A stretch of 33,207 nucleotides of DNA, from NCBI GenBank assembly GCA_038232935.1, contig JBBSMX010000032.1, positions 1 through 33,207 of the forward strand, read 5' to 3'. Shown here piece after piece: positions 1 to 12,310 of the stretch; the first letter of the stretch is position 1, and every line of letters starts with the position of its first letter. The stretch comes from JBBSMX01 sp038232935 (GTDB lineage: Bacteria; Bacteroidota; Rhodothermia; Rhodothermales; JANQRZ01). Below the pieces are notes generated by a model. The model worked only from the letters and a program-made list of their open reading frames with translations, ran no database searches and was not told the origin of the DNA. The translations under genes were made by a program, and so were the position numbers.

Positions 1-339
1 GGGATGTTCTTCCTCGCGGAGTACGTCAACCTGTTCATCGCCAGCATGATCATCACGACGCTCTTCCTCGGCGGCTACCTCGTCCCCGGCGAGATCTTCT
101 TCGCCGACGCGCTCTACGCGAGCGGGCTGGGCTGGCTGATGGCCGTGCTGCAGGTGGGGGCGTTCTTCGTCAAGTCGGCGTTCATGGCGTTCGTGTTTAT
201 CTGGGTGCGGTGGACGCTCCCGCGCTTCAAGTACAACCAGCTTATGAACATCGGCTGGAAGTACATGCTGCCGATTTCACTCGCCAACATCGTCGTGATC
301 GCCGGGCTCGTCGCACTCTGGCACGCCATCGCCGGGTGA
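1..339 (+). CDS. nuoH: NADH-quinone oxidoreductase subunit H, C-terminal part
   Basis: This is the 3' end of the membrane subunit of respiratory complex I that sits at the junction with the peripheral arm, near the quinone site. The frame is already open at base 1, so the 5' end lies outside the window and the first visible ATG is internal. The family signature FFLAEYVN occurs at the start, followed by a hydrophobic segment, and the typical closing block (WTLPRFKYNQLMNIGWK, then a last membrane helix) is present. About 112 residues remain, roughly the last third of a normal NuoH. No other nuo gene follows: transketolase begins 134 bases downstream, so a nuo cluster, if present, lies to the left or nuoH is its last gene. 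Confidence 0.93.
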   Translation, partial: GMFFLAEYVNLFIASMIITTLFLGGYLVPGEIFFADALYASGLGWLMAVLQVGAFFVKSAFMAFVFIWVRWTLPRFKYNQLMNIGWKYMLPISLANIVVIAGLVALWHAIAG

Positions 340-473
340 CCCCGCTGGGCGGTGCGGATTTAACGCGGGGGCGATTGGCATATCGCCGCTACGTTGTTTA
401 ACGTGATGGCACTAACGCGAAGGCTTGCTCCGCGTTACCTTCTCGTCCCCCTTTCACCTCGCCCTCGCTCGTC

Positions 474-2513
474 ATGGCCGAATCCGTCGTCGCTACCTCC
501 GAGACCGAACTCCAGCACCTCCAGGACCTCGCCGCCACCACCCTGCGCGGCCTCGCCATCGACGGCGTCGAGAAGGCGGATTCCGGTCACGCGGGTCTGC
601 CGATGGGGATGGCCGATGCCGCCGTCGTCCTCTGGACCGAATTCCTCCGGCACAACCCTGCCGATCCGGCGTGGGCCGACCGCGACCGCTTCGTGCTCTC
701 GGCCGGGCACGGCTCGATGCTGCTCTACAGCCTGCTCCACCTCTCCGGCTACGAGGACCTGCCCCTCGATCAGCTCAAGCGCTTCCGGCAGTGGGGGAGC
801 AAGACGGCCGGCCACCCCGAGAACTTCCTCGCGAAGGGCATCGAGACGACCACCGGCCCGCTCGGGCAGGGCATCTCGAACGCCGTCGGCATGGCCATCG
901 CCGAGAAGCATCTCGCGGCCACGTTCAACACGGACGAGCACCCCGTCGTCGATCACTGGACCTACGTGATTGCCTCCGACGGCGACTTGATGGAAGGCGT
1001 CTCGAACGAGGCGTGCTCGCTCGCCGGCCACCTCGGCCTCGGCAAGCTGATCGTGCTCTACGACGACAACCACATCACCATTGACGGCCCCACCACCCTC
1101 TCGTTCTCCGAGGACCCGGTGGCCCGCTACGCCGCGCTCGGCTGGCACACCATCGGCCCCATCGACGGGCACGACAAGGCGGCCGTCCGCGACGCCCTCC
1201 ACACGGCGAAGGGCGTGCTCGACCGGCCGAGCTTCATCGCCTGCCGCACGACCATCGGATTCGGCAGCCCCAACAAAGCGGGCACCTCCGGCATCCACTC
1301 GGACGCACTCGGCGAGGCCGAGGTGAAGCTGACGAAGGAGAACCTCGGCATTCCGCTGGAGCCGACGTTTTTCGTGCCGGACGAGGTGAAGGCGTTCATG
1401 GGACAGGCCGCCTGCGAGCGGGCCTCGGCGCAGTCGGAATGGAACGAGCGGTGGGATGCGTGGCGCGACGCGAACCCCGATCTCGCCGAGCGGTGGGACG
1501 CGATGCACAGCCCGACGCCGCCCGGCGATTGGGAGTCCAAGCTGCCGACGTTCGACGCCGATGCGAAGGGGATGGCGACACGCGCTTCGAGCGGGAAAGT
1601 CCTCGACGCCATCTTTATGGCCGTCCCCGCGCTCATGGGCGGCTCGGCCGACCTCACGCCGTCCAACAAGACGCAGGCGAAGGAGGCGCACGACTTCTCC
1701 GCGGCGAACCCGGAGGGCCGCTACCTCCGCTTCGGCGTGCGCGAGCACGGGATGGGCTCGATCCTCAACGGCCTCACGATCCACGGCGGGCTGCGCGGCT
1801 TCGGTGGGACGTTCCTCGTCTTCTCCGACTACATGAAGGCCGCCGTCCGGCTCTCGGCGCTGATGGAGGTCCCCGTAACGTGGATCTACACGCACGACTC
1901 CATCGCGCTCGGCGAGGACGGGCCGACGCACCAGCCCGTCGAACAGCTCGCCGGGCTCCGCGCGATCCCGCGCATGCACGTCGTCCGCCCGGCCGATGCG
2001 AACGAGACGGCCCAGGCGTGGTGGCTCGCGCTGAAGCGGGAGGACGGGCCGACGCTCCTCGCCCTAACCCGTCAAGGCGTCCCGACGCTCGACCGCTCCG
2101 AGTACGCCTCGGCCGAGGGCACCCGGCGCGGCGCGTACGTGCTCGCCGACACGGACGGTGAACCGGACGTGCTGCTCCTCGCCACCGGCTCCGAGGTCCA
2201 CCTCGCGCTCGGCGCACGGGAGAAGCTCGCCGCCGACGGTATCGCCGCCCGCGTCGTGTCGATGCCGTGCTGGGAGATCTTCCGCGCGCAGGATGAAGCG
2301 TACCGCCACGAGGTGCTGCCGCCACACATCACCGCCCGCGTCGGCGTCGAGGCGGCGAGCCCGATGGGGTGGCACGAGTGGGTCGGCCTCGAAGGTACGG
2401 TGATCGCGATCGACCGCTTCGGTGCGTCGGCACCCGGCCCGGAGGTATACGAGCACCTCGGCTTCACGGTCGATGCCGTCGCGGACGCTGCGCGCAAGCT
2501 CGTCAACGGCTGA
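474..2513 (+). CDS. tkt: Transketolase
   Basis: Thiamine-diphosphate enzyme that moves two-carbon units between sugar phosphates in the non-oxidative pentose phosphate pathway. The 679-residue length is normal. The N-terminal domain carries the conserved GHAGLPMG block (His39) and GHGSM (His79), and the ThDP/metal motif runs from SDGDLMEG (about 168-175) to DDNH (197-200). The central domain has the RFGVREHG segment with the glutamate that activates the cofactor. The ATG at 474 gives the expected N-terminus. The epimerase gene follows after 5 bases, so the two are probably co-transcribed and act in the same pathway. Long open frames on the opposite strand are codon-bias shadows. Confidence 0.97.
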   Translation: MAESVVATSETELQHLQDLAATTLRGLAIDGVEKADSGHAGLPMGMADAAVVLWTEFLRHNPADPAWADRDRFVLSAGHGSMLLYSLLHLSGYEDLPLDQLKRFRQWGSKTAGHPENFLAKGIETTTGPLGQGISNAVGMAIAEKHLAATFNTDEHPVVDHWTYVIASDGDLMEGVSNEACSLAGHLGLGKLIVLYDDNHITIDGPTTLSFSEDPVARYAALGWHTIGPIDGHDKAAVRDALHTAKGVLDRPSFIACRTTIGFGSPNKAGTSGIHSDALGEAEVKLTKENLGIPLEPTFFVPDEVKAFMGQAACERASAQSEWNERWDAWRDANPDLAERWDAMHSPTPPGDWESKLPTFDADAKGMATRASSGKVLDAIFMAVPALMGGSADLTPSNKTQAKEAHDFSAANPEGRYLRFGVREHGMGSILNGLTIHGGLRGFGGTFLVFSDYMKAAVRLSALMEVPVTWIYTHDSIALGEDGPTHQPVEQLAGLRAIPRMHVVRPADANETAQAWWLALKREDGPTLLALTRQGVPTLDRSEYASAEGTRRGAYVLADTDGEPDVLLLATGSEVHLALGAREKLAADGIAARVVSMPCWEIFRAQDEAYRHEVLPPHITARVGVEAASPMGWHEWVGLEGTVIAIDRFGASAPGPEVYEHLGFTVDAVADAARKLVNG

Positions 2514-2518
2514 CTGCG

Positions 2519-3187
2519 ATGTTGCTCTCCGCTTCCATTCTCGGCGCTGATTTCGGCCACCTCGAACGCGACGCCCGCGCCGCCGTCGACGCCGGCTGCG
2601 AGTGGTTACACATCGATGTGATGGACGGTCATTTCGTGCCGAACATCTCGCTCGGCGTGCCCGTGATGCGGGGGCTGAAGTCGCTCTCCGACGAGACCGG
2701 AACGCCGCTCGACGTCCACCTCATGATCGCGGAGCCGGAGCGCTACGTGGAGAACTTTGCCGAGGCGGGCGCCCACGTCATTACGGTCCATCAGGAGGCG
2801 ACGCCGCACCTGCACCGCGTCGTGCAGCAGGTCAAAGAGACGGGCGCGAAGGCCGGCGTCGCGATCAACCCGGGGACCCCGCTCTACCTCCTCGAAGACG
2901 TCCTGCCGATCCTCGACCTCGTGCTCGTGATGTCGGTAAATCCTGGCTTTGCGGGGCAGGCATTTATCCCGGCCTCGGTGCGGAAAGTCGGCCGGATGCG
3001 CGGGCTCATTGACACGCTCGGCGCGGGCGCGCTCGTGGAGGTGGACGGCGGCGTGAGTCCGGCGAACGCGCGCGATCTCATGGACGCGGGTGCCGACGTG
3101 CTCGTGGCCGCGAGCGCGATCTTCAGTGGGGGCGATATCGCCGATAATGTGGCCTCATTTCGTCAAGCTATGCTGCGGACCGCGTAG
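2519..3187 (+). CDS. rpe: Ribulose-phosphate 3-epimerase
   Basis: Interconverts D-ribulose 5-phosphate and D-xylulose 5-phosphate, supplying the xylulose 5-phosphate used by transketolase encoded just upstream. It is a 222-residue TIM barrel. The metal and substrate motifs are visible: the N-terminal SILGADF (usual SILSADF), HIDVMDGHFVPN, DVHLMI, SVNPGFAGQ and EVDGGV. The frame extends upstream into tkt, but the ATG at 2519, 5 bases after the tkt stop, gives the standard start MLLSASILGADF and normal length. A 7-bp inverted repeat downstream (CAGTGTC 3256-3262, GACACTG 3273-3279) has no T-tract, so I do not call it a terminator. Confidence 0.96.
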   Translation: MLLSASILGADFGHLERDARAAVDAGCEWLHIDVMDGHFVPNISLGVPVMRGLKSLSDETGTPLDVHLMIAEPERYVENFAEAGAHVITVHQEATPHLHRVVQQVKETGAKAGVAINPGTPLYLLEDVLPILDLVLVMSVNPGFAGQAFIPASVRKVGRMRGLIDTLGAGALVEVDGGVSPANARDLMDAGADVLVAASAIFSGGDIADNVASFRQAMLRTA

Positions 3188-3319
3188 GCGGCATAGTGCT
3201 TGCACATCTACGTAGTGCGCCCGAATCCGGGAGCGAACGGTTCCTCTCTACCTCGCAGTGTCCACCCTATCTGACACTGAGGTTGGAATCGTCCTCATCA
3301 TCTCTAGTGGAGACAGGAC

Positions 3320-3766
3320 ATGGGCGAAGGCACCCCGGTCGAAGTGCTCATCGTGGAAGACAATCCGGGCGACGTGGAGCTGGCAAAAGAAGCGCTGCGT
3401 GAGACGTCCATCCCGCTGCGTTTGCACGTCGCCGAGAACGGGGAGGAGGCGCTGAGCTTCCTGCGGCGGGAAGGGGAATACGCCACGGTGCCGCTCGTGG
3501 ATCTCGTCCTGCTCGATCTCAACATGCCGAAGAAGAGCGGGCACGAGGTGCTGGACGAGATGAAGAAGGACGCGGACCTCCGGCTGGTCCCTGTAGTCGT
3601 GTTCACGTCGTCCTCGGCCCGCGAAGACATCGAGCGGGCGTACGACCGCTACGCGAACTGCTACATCACCAAGCCCGGCGACCTCGACGAGTTGGTGAGC
3701 GTGGTCCGGGCCATCGAGTCATTCTGGTTGACGGTGGTGCGGCTGCCGCGCCGCATCGTGGCCTGA
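3320..3766 (+). CDS. Single-domain response regulator (Rcp1/CheY-like)
   Basis: Receiver-only protein of 148 residues, probably phosphorylated by a histidine kinase and acting through protein-protein contact, since no output domain is present. The phospho-acceptor is Asp66 in LLDLNMP; acidic residues Glu13-Asp14 and Lys118 (ITKPGDL) complete the active site, and Thr96 is the switch residue. The VEDNPGDVEL start and the insertion before the acceptor resemble the Rcp1 group that partners with bacteriophytochrome-type and other PAS-containing kinases. No kinase gene is adjacent. The histidine kinase at 30504-32282 is about 27 kb away and a link would be speculative. The frame stops shortly after the receiver fold. 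Confidence 0.9.
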   Translation: MGEGTPVEVLIVEDNPGDVELAKEALRETSIPLRLHVAENGEEALSFLRREGEYATVPLVDLVLLDLNMPKKSGHEVLDEMKKDADLRLVPVVVFTSSSAREDIERAYDRYANCYITKPGDLDELVSVVRAIESFWLTVVRLPRRIVA

Positions 3767-3836
3767 GTCCGGGCTCCTTTCTCGTCGTAGCGGGCTTCAG
3801 GGCTTCGTAGATTCGCGGGCGAACCCCGAGTCGCCC

Positions 3837-6287
<2,451 letters not shown>

Positions 6288-6393
6288 GGAACTGCGCTTG
6301 AATATCGCGTGACCGGAACCCACGGGCTGGGTGCTACCGTATATTGCGACCACTGGTTATGAAGTCGACCGCCTGCGCTTGCAGGCCCGTCGG

Positions 6394-6506
6394 CGAAATA
6401 AGGGCAAGTCCCGTACGGCCAGCTCCCCTCGAACTCCGTCAGGGCCGGAAGGCAGCAGCGGTAGAGGGTCGTAGCGGCGCGATGCGGGTCGCTTGCCCTT
6501 ATTTCG
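6394..6506 (+). ncRNA. ffs: Signal recognition particle RNA, small bacterial type (4.5S-like)
   Basis: RNA scaffold of the signal recognition particle; it binds Ffh and FtsY for co-translational membrane targeting. The highly conserved domain IV core is at 6438-6459: a symmetric loop, a GGAA tetraloop within GGGCCGGAAGGC, and the following AGCAGC. The ends form a perfect 15-bp helix, 6394-6408 with 6492-6506, giving a hairpin RNA of about 113 nt without an Alu domain. The boundaries are set from this helix and may be off by several bases. A separate 6-bp hairpin (6371-6386) lies just upstream. The gene sits in the space between priA and the flavoprotein operon. Confidence 0.9.
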
Positions 6507-6575
6507 TTGATGTGGGTCGAGGCCGCTAGATCGTAGTTTCCGGCCGCCCTCTCTTTTCGCGAACAGCCCAGAGCT

Positions 6576-7799
6576 ATGTCTTCGTACGACGCCATCATCG
6601 TCGGTGCCGGTCCCGGCGGTGCCACCGCTGCCGCCTTCATGGCCCGCGCTGGCCTTCGCCCGCTCCTCCTCGATAAGGACACGTTTCCCCGCGACAAGAT
6701 CTGCGGCGACGCGATCTCCGGCAAAAGCGTGGACGTGATGAAGCGGCTCGGGATGATGGACGAGATGGTCGCCGCCGAGCAGATCGGGAGCTGGGGCGTC
6801 ACCTTCAGCGGGCCGTACGGCGACGAGGTGGCGATCCCGTTCACGAAGATGCTCGATCAGCCCGTCGCGCCCGGATTCGTCTGCGCCCGGCTGGAGTTCG
6901 ATCAGCTCGTCTTCGACCAAGCCGTGAAAGCCGGTGCCGAAATCTGGCAGAACGCTAAAGTCACCGGGCTGATCATGGACGGCGGCCGCGTGCTCGGCAT
7001 CGAGGTCGAACACGAGGGCGAGACCAAAGAGGTCCGCGCGCCCCTCACGATTGGGGCCGACGGCCCGTACTCCACCGTCCTCCGCGCGCTCGGGATGGAG
7101 CAGCTCGACGAGAAGCACTACTGCGCCGGGCTCCGGTCGTACTACAAAGGCGTGACCGGCTTCCACGAGCGCAACCACGTCGAAATTCACTTCGTGGATG
7201 AGGCCATCCCCGGCTACTTCTGGATCTTTCCGATGGCGAACGGGATGGCGAACGTCGGCGTCGGCATGCTCTCGAGTGTTATCAAAAAGAAGGACATCAA
7301 GCTCAAGCCGCTGCTCGAAGTGCTCGTCGATCACCCGCGCTTCCGGCACCGGTTCGAAAACGCCGAGCGTATAGGGAAGGTGCAGGGCTGGGGCCTCCCG
7401 CTCGGCTCGAAGCCCCGCACAATGCACGGCGACGGCTGGCTCCTCCTCGGCGATGCCGCCAGCCTGATCGACCCGTTCACGGGCGAGGGGATCGGCAACG
7501 CGATGGTCTCGGGCGAGAAGGCCGCCGAGTGGGCCGGGTACGCGAAGGCGTTCAACGACTACTCGGCCGCCCACCTCAAAGGGTACGAAGACGCCGTCCT
7601 CAGCTACCTCGGCGACGAGCTCAAGCTGAGCCATGCCATGCAGCGGCTCGGCAACTGGAAGTGGCTGCTGAACACGGTCGTCAGCAAAGCCAGCCGCTCG
7701 AAGGAGCTCGCCGACGCGATATCGGCCATGTTCGACGACGAGAGCCAGCGGAAGAAGCTGGTGTCGCCGCTGTTCTACCTCCGGGTGCTGACGGCCTAG
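6576..7799 (+). CDS. Geranylgeranyl reductase family FAD-dependent oxidoreductase
   Basis: Flavoprotein of 407 residues from the family that includes geranylgeranyl reductases and related lipid-chain or menaquinone side-chain reductases. The N-terminal Rossmann motif GAGPGG is at 10-15. The family hallmark FPRDKICGDAISG follows at about 37-49, including Cys43, and the second FAD-binding block GDAA is at 292-295, continuing into SLIDPFTGEGIGNAM. Substrate cannot be told from sequence; saturation of isoprenoid chains is the family precedent. The MarC-like gene begins 4 bases after the stop and the monooxygenase overlaps that one, so the three form an operon. Confidence 0.88.
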   Translation: MSSYDAIIVGAGPGGATAAAFMARAGLRPLLLDKDTFPRDKICGDAISGKSVDVMKRLGMMDEMVAAEQIGSWGVTFSGPYGDEVAIPFTKMLDQPVAPGFVCARLEFDQLVFDQAVKAGAEIWQNAKVTGLIMDGGRVLGIEVEHEGETKEVRAPLTIGADGPYSTVLRALGMEQLDEKHYCAGLRSYYKGVTGFHERNHVEIHFVDEAIPGYFWIFPMANGMANVGVGMLSSVIKKKDIKLKPLLEVLVDHPRFRHRFENAERIGKVQGWGLPLGSKPRTMHGDGWLLLGDAASLIDPFTGEGIGNAMVSGEKAAEWAGYAKAFNDYSAAHLKGYEDAVLSYLGDELKLSHAMQRLGNWKWLLNTVVSKASRSKELADAISAMFDDESQRKKLVSPLFYLRVLTA

Positions 7800-7803
7800 G
7801 GCC

Positions 7804-8391
7804 ATGACTGTCCTCTCGGCCGCCGTGCTGCTGTTCCTGGTGATGGACCCGCTCGGGAACGTGCCGTTCTTCCTGAGTGCGCTCAAGCAGGTCGAGCCGG
7901 CGCGGCAACGGGTGGTCGTCGTGCGCGAGTTGCTCATCGCGCTCGGCGTGCTCGTGCTCTTCCTCTTCGCCGGGCGCTACGTACTCGCCGCGCTCCACAT
8001 CACCGAACCCGCGCTTTCGATCGCTGGCGGGGTGATCCTCTTCCTGATTGCGCTGCGGATGATCTTCCCGTCGCCGGAGCGGCCGTTGCACGAGACCGTC
8101 GAAGGCGAGCCGTTTATCGTCCCCCTCGCGATTCCGTACGTCGCCGGCCCGTCCGCGCTGGCGACGGAGTTGCTGCTGATGAGCCAGGAGCCGGACCGCT
8201 GGCCGGAGTGGCTGCTCGCCGTGCTGCTCGCGTGGGCGCTCTCCGGCATCATTATCTACTCCGGCAGTCGGATGAGTCGCTTCATCAACGAGCGCGGCCT
8301 CATCGCCATTGAGCGGTTGATGGGGATGGTGCTCATCACGATCTCCGTGCAGATGCTCTTGAACGGAATCCAGCAGGCGACGGGCCGATGA
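7804..8391 (+). CDS. MarC family integral membrane protein (UPF0056)
   Basis: Polytopic inner-membrane protein of 195 residues with about six hydrophobic helices. Family features visible are the N-terminal MDPLGNVPFFLS block with the helix-breaking D-P-L-G, and the internal counterpart IPYVAGPSALAT, as expected for the inverted-repeat MarC fold. The family's transported substrate is not established; the old link to multiple antibiotic resistance was not upheld. It starts 4 bases after the flavoprotein gene and its TGA overlaps the ATG of the next gene (ATGA), so translation is probably coupled. Confidence 0.9.
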   Translation: MTVLSAAVLLFLVMDPLGNVPFFLSALKQVEPARQRVVVVRELLIALGVLVLFLFAGRYVLAALHITEPALSIAGGVILFLIALRMIFPSPERPLHETVEGEPFIVPLAIPYVAGPSALATELLLMSQEPDRWPEWLLAVLLAWALSGIIIYSGSRMSRFINERGLIAIERLMGMVLITISVQMLLNGIQQATGR

Positions 8392-9599
8392 TGGACTGCG
8401 CCGAGACGTCCTGCATCGTTGTCGGCGGCGGACCAGCCGGGGCCTTCCTGGCCCTCCTGCTCGCCCGGCGCGGCGTCCCCGTCACCGTCCTCGAAAAGCA
8501 CACCGGCCTCGACCGGAGCTTTCGCGGCAACACGCTCAATCCGGCCGTGCTGGAGTTGCTGGCCGACCTCGGGCTGGCCGAGCGCACGCTCGCGCTCCCG
8601 CACGCGAAGACCACCCACTTCACGGCGGTCGATGCGGCCGGATCGGTTCGTTTCGCGGAGTTCGGTAACCTCGACAGTGCGTTCCCGTTCATCCTGCTGA
8701 TGCAGCAGGCGGACTTCCTGCCCCTCCTCTTCGAGGAGGTCGCGCGCTATCCGCACGCTCAGCTCATCACGGGAGCCGACGTGCAAGGGCTGATCGAAGA
8801 CGGCGGCGCGGTGCGCGGCGTGGTCTACGAGCGAGACGGGGTGCGGCATGAGCTGCGTGCGCCGCTCACCGTCGCCTGCGACGGGCGGGGGTCCGTCGTC
8901 CGGGCGGGGTCGGGGCTCGGGGTGAAACGGTACGGCGTCCCCATCGATGTGCTGTGGTTCACGCTTCCGCGCTCGCCCGACGACGACCGGCAGGCCGGGG
9001 CCTATTTCCGCTTCGGGCGCGGTGCAATGCTCGCGCTCATGGATGCCGGGACCCACTGGCAGGTCGGCGCGATCCTCAGAAAAGGCAGTTTCCCTTCTCT
9101 CCGTGCCCGCGGCCTCGCCGCCTTTCGCAACGACGTGAGCGCGACGGCCCCCGAGTTCGCCGACCGGCTCGATGCGCTGGCCGATTGGAAGCAGACGGCG
9201 CTACTGGGCGTGGAGGTGGACCGGCTTCGCCGCTGGTACCGCCCCGGCCTGCTCTGCATCGGCGATGCCGCGCACGCCATGAGCCCGGTCGGGATGGTGG
9301 GCATCAACCTCGCTATCCAAGACGCCGTTTGCGCTGCCCATACGCTGGCCGAGGGGCTCCGCGTCGGACACGTCCGCGAGCGCGATCTCCGCGCCGTACA
9401 ACACCTCCGGGAGAAGCCCGTGCGGCGCATCCAGCGGGTACAGGCCCTCGCGCATCGCCTCGTACTCTCTCCGATGTTGAAGGCCGAGACGCAGCGCTTG
9501 CCGCAGCCGGAGCGCTGGCTGATGGCGCAGCCGGTGCTTCGTGGCGCGGTGTCGCGGCTCATTGCCTACGGGAGACCGTATGGCGTCAGGCGTCCATAA
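8388..9599 (+). CDS. FAD-dependent monooxygenase (UbiH/PHBH-like)
   Basis: Class A flavoprotein monooxygenase, 403 residues. The GGGPAG dinucleotide-binding motif lies at 13-18, FRGNTLNPAVLELL matches the family's substrate-side helix, a weak DG-type motif occurs in TVACDGRGS, and the second FAD motif GDAAHAMSPVGMVGINLAIQD starts near 292. Members hydroxylate aromatic or polyketide substrates; the substrate here is unknown. The ATG overlaps the stop of the MarC-like gene, and a second ATG three bases later is an equally good start. The TAA stop lies directly against the terminator hairpin used by the opposing lipoprotein gene. Confidence 0.88.
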   Translation: MMDCAETSCIVVGGGPAGAFLALLLARRGVPVTVLEKHTGLDRSFRGNTLNPAVLELLADLGLAERTLALPHAKTTHFTAVDAAGSVRFAEFGNLDSAFPFILLMQQADFLPLLFEEVARYPHAQLITGADVQGLIEDGGAVRGVVYERDGVRHELRAPLTVACDGRGSVVRAGSGLGVKRYGVPIDVLWFTLPRSPDDDRQAGAYFRFGRGAMLALMDAGTHWQVGAILRKGSFPSLRARGLAAFRNDVSATAPEFADRLDALADWKQTALLGVEVDRLRRWYRPGLLCIGDAAHAMSPVGMVGINLAIQDAVCAAHTLAEGLRVGHVRERDLRAVQHLREKPVRRIQRVQALAHRLVLSPMLKAETQRLPQPERWLMAQPVLRGAVSRLIAYGRPYGVRRP

Positions 9600-9603
9600 A
9601 AAA

Positions 9604-9640
9604 AGCGAGCGCCCGCGGCTGCTGACCGCGGGCGCTCGCT
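9604..9640 (-). terminator. Rho-independent terminator for the minus-strand lipoprotein gene
   Basis: A perfect 15-bp GC-rich stem (9604-9618 with 9626-9640) with a 7-base loop. On the minus strand it is followed by seven T residues (complement of 9598-9604), the classic layout for a transcript of the lipoprotein gene at 9663-10157. On the plus strand there is no T-tract after the stem, though the hairpin may still attenuate the monooxygenase operon, which ends at 9599. Confidence 0.88.
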
Positions 9641-9662
9641 GGAAGCCTAGAGAAGCCAGAGA

Positions 9663-10157
9663 TTACCGCACAGCGGTGCCGGTGGCAGCCCGCTCGAACT
9701 TCACGTACGTGCGGCTCCCGTCGCTGTAGGTGAGGTCCATTCTCAGGATGGAGTAGTCTTCAGCGGACCGACCGCTCGCTTTGGCGATGATCTCGCCGGA
9801 GGAGTCCACGATCAGGAAGCCGATGGTGCCTTCGCGGACCGAGCCTGCGCTGATACGGCACACTGAGTCCCGGTTAAAGGGGGCAATGTCGTTCGTGCGG
9901 CACACACCGGAGCCGGCGAAAGAGAGCCCTGTATCGCGGGCGGTGGCCACATGCTCAGAGAAGGTCAGCGTGTACGAGGTCTTCTCGTCCGAGCCGATCC
10001 ACGTGGTGTATAGGTTGGGCTCAGCGTCGGGGGCAGGGATAGCATCCGCCTGGTGAGTGGGGGTAGAAACGAGGTCCGATTCAGGACCGGTCAGGCCGTC
10101 GGCACAGCCGCTCAGGGCGATGGAGCCGAGAAAGAACAGGGTAAGAACAATGCGCAT
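9663..10157 (-). CDS. Hypothetical lipoprotein
   Basis: Predicted 164-residue lipoprotein of unknown function. The signal peptide begins MRIVLTLFFLGSIALSGC, with lipobox LSGC and the acylated cysteine at residue 18. The mature part is mostly beta-prone and has two further cysteines (in GVCRTND and DSVCRIS) that could form a disulfide. I chose the ATG at 10157 because it gives a proper signal peptide; the frame runs 22 codons further upstream. The gene is isolated on the minus strand, ends at a strong terminator, and has a long upstream space. I do not recognise the family. Confidence 0.7.
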   Translation of the reverse strand: MRIVLTLFFLGSIALSGCADGLTGPESDLVSTPTHQADAIPAPDAEPNLYTTWIGSDEKTSYTLTFSEHVATARDTGLSFAGSGVCRTNDIAPFNRDSVCRISAGSVREGTIGFLIVDSSGEIIAKASGRSAEDYSILRMDLTYSDGSRTYVKFERAATGTAVR

Positions 10158-10312
10158 AAGGCTTGGAAGGATGATGCGTTGGAGTGAGTGTGTACTGAGG
10201 CTGGATGCCTTCAAGCTCCCCATGCGCCGTCGAAGGTCGAACGAATCGACCGGATGCGAGGACGGGGACTGTGCCCACTATCGGGGGCAACATGAGCCTG
10301 TAAACTCTGAGG

Positions 10313-10320
10313 CAAACATA
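10313..10320 (-). promoter_or_regulatory. Candidate -7 element (TAnnTTTG type) upstream of the lipoprotein gene
   Basis: The minus strand reads TATGTTTG here, matching the TAnnTTTG -7 element described for Bacteroidota primary sigma factors. It lies in a locally AT-richer patch (about 10310-10360) about 155 bases upstream of the lipoprotein start. No convincing TTTG -33 partner is visible, and it is not known that this organism uses that consensus. Apart from this, the 291-base space between the divergent lipoprotein and yajC genes shows no recognisable RNA or repeat. Confidence 0.22.
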
Positions 10321-10448
10321 TGTGGAGAGTGTAAATAGGACTGTGCATACATAGGCACCGAACGGCCCGTCGCAGCCGTCGGGGGGAGCACGGGCGAGTG
10401 GGAAGCGGACGTATCTTCCTGTGACGTATCCACCACTCTCACCCCGCT

Positions 10449-10796
10449 ATGACCCTCGTGCTTGCGCTCCATTTCTTCCTCCTCAGCGGCCCGCCTCCCG
10501 AAGGCGGCGGCGGCATCGCGTCGCTGTTCCTGCCGTTCCTGCTCGTCTTCATCGTCTTCTACTTCTTCATCATCCGCCCGCAGAAGAAGCGCGAGGATCA
10601 GCGCAAAGGCATGATCTCCGCCGTCAAAAAAGGCGACCGGATCGTGACGATTGGCGGCGTCCACGGCACGGTGACGAAGGTGGACGAGACGAGCGTGCTG
10701 GCGCAGGTGGACGACAACGTCAAGCTCCGCCTCGATAAGAACGCCATCGCTTCGGTCGTGACGAAGGAAGGGGCTTCAAAGGGAGACGAGGGATAG
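10449..10796 (+). CDS. yajC: Preprotein translocase subunit YajC
   Basis: Small membrane protein that associates with SecDF and the SecYEG translocon. Of 115 residues, one transmembrane helix spans about 23-42, followed by the family hallmark FFIIRPQKKRED and the conserved cytoplasmic segment KGDRIVTIGGVHGTVTKV. Length and organisation are typical. No secD or secF follows; ribBA starts 136 bases downstream after a pyrimidine-rich spacer. Confidence 0.95.
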   Translation: MTLVLALHFFLLSGPPPEGGGGIASLFLPFLLVFIVFYFFIIRPQKKREDQRKGMISAVKKGDRIVTIGGVHGTVTKVDETSVLAQVDDNVKLRLDKNAIASVVTKEGASKGDEG

Positions 10797-10932
10797 AAGG
10801 CAAAGAGGAGGCTTCTTCGATGAGGAGCACTTCGCGACCACCCAGCCCCCTTCTCCCTGTACCCTTCACCCTTCCCACCGAACCCGCGGCCCGAGCTTCC
10901 GTTGAACCGGTGAACCAGAGCGGAGCTTTAGC

Positions 10933-12198
<1,266 letters not shown>

Positions 12199-12310
12199 GG
12201 CGCATGATGATACGCTGACCCTGTAAGAATCGGGGTGGCAGTTCCGCCTACCCATAAGCTGGGCGATGCGGAGCAGTACCATCGTCTGATCGGCCCCCAT
12301 CTCCGAATCC

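Noticed and set aside
435..1979. A 514-codon open frame on the minus strand opposite transketolase
   Set aside because: It is a codon-bias shadow of a GC-rich gene. The protein has no recognisable motif and the plus-strand transketolase is unambiguous. The same applies to long antisense frames opposite the flavoprotein, ribBA and rarA.
3256..3279. Inverted repeat downstream of rpe as a terminator
   Set aside because: The stem is 7 bp with a 10-base loop and no T-tract follows, so the evidence is too weak.
6371..6386. Short hairpin GCCTGC-GCTT-GCAGGC before the SRP RNA, as a priA terminator
   Set aside because: The stem is only 6 bp, there is no T-tract after it, and it lies more than 80 bases after priA. 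It could be part of the SRP RNA leader.
6357..7937. A 526-codon minus-strand frame over the SRP RNA and the flavoprotein gene
   Set aside because: It crosses a structured RNA and a clear plus-strand gene and shows no protein family features.
10797..10932. Possible FMN riboswitch before ribBA
   Set aside because: The conserved FMN-element boxes (such as AGGGUCAGGG-like or GAUGGGAG-like segments) are not present. The leader is mostly pyrimidine-rich and shows no multi-helix architecture.
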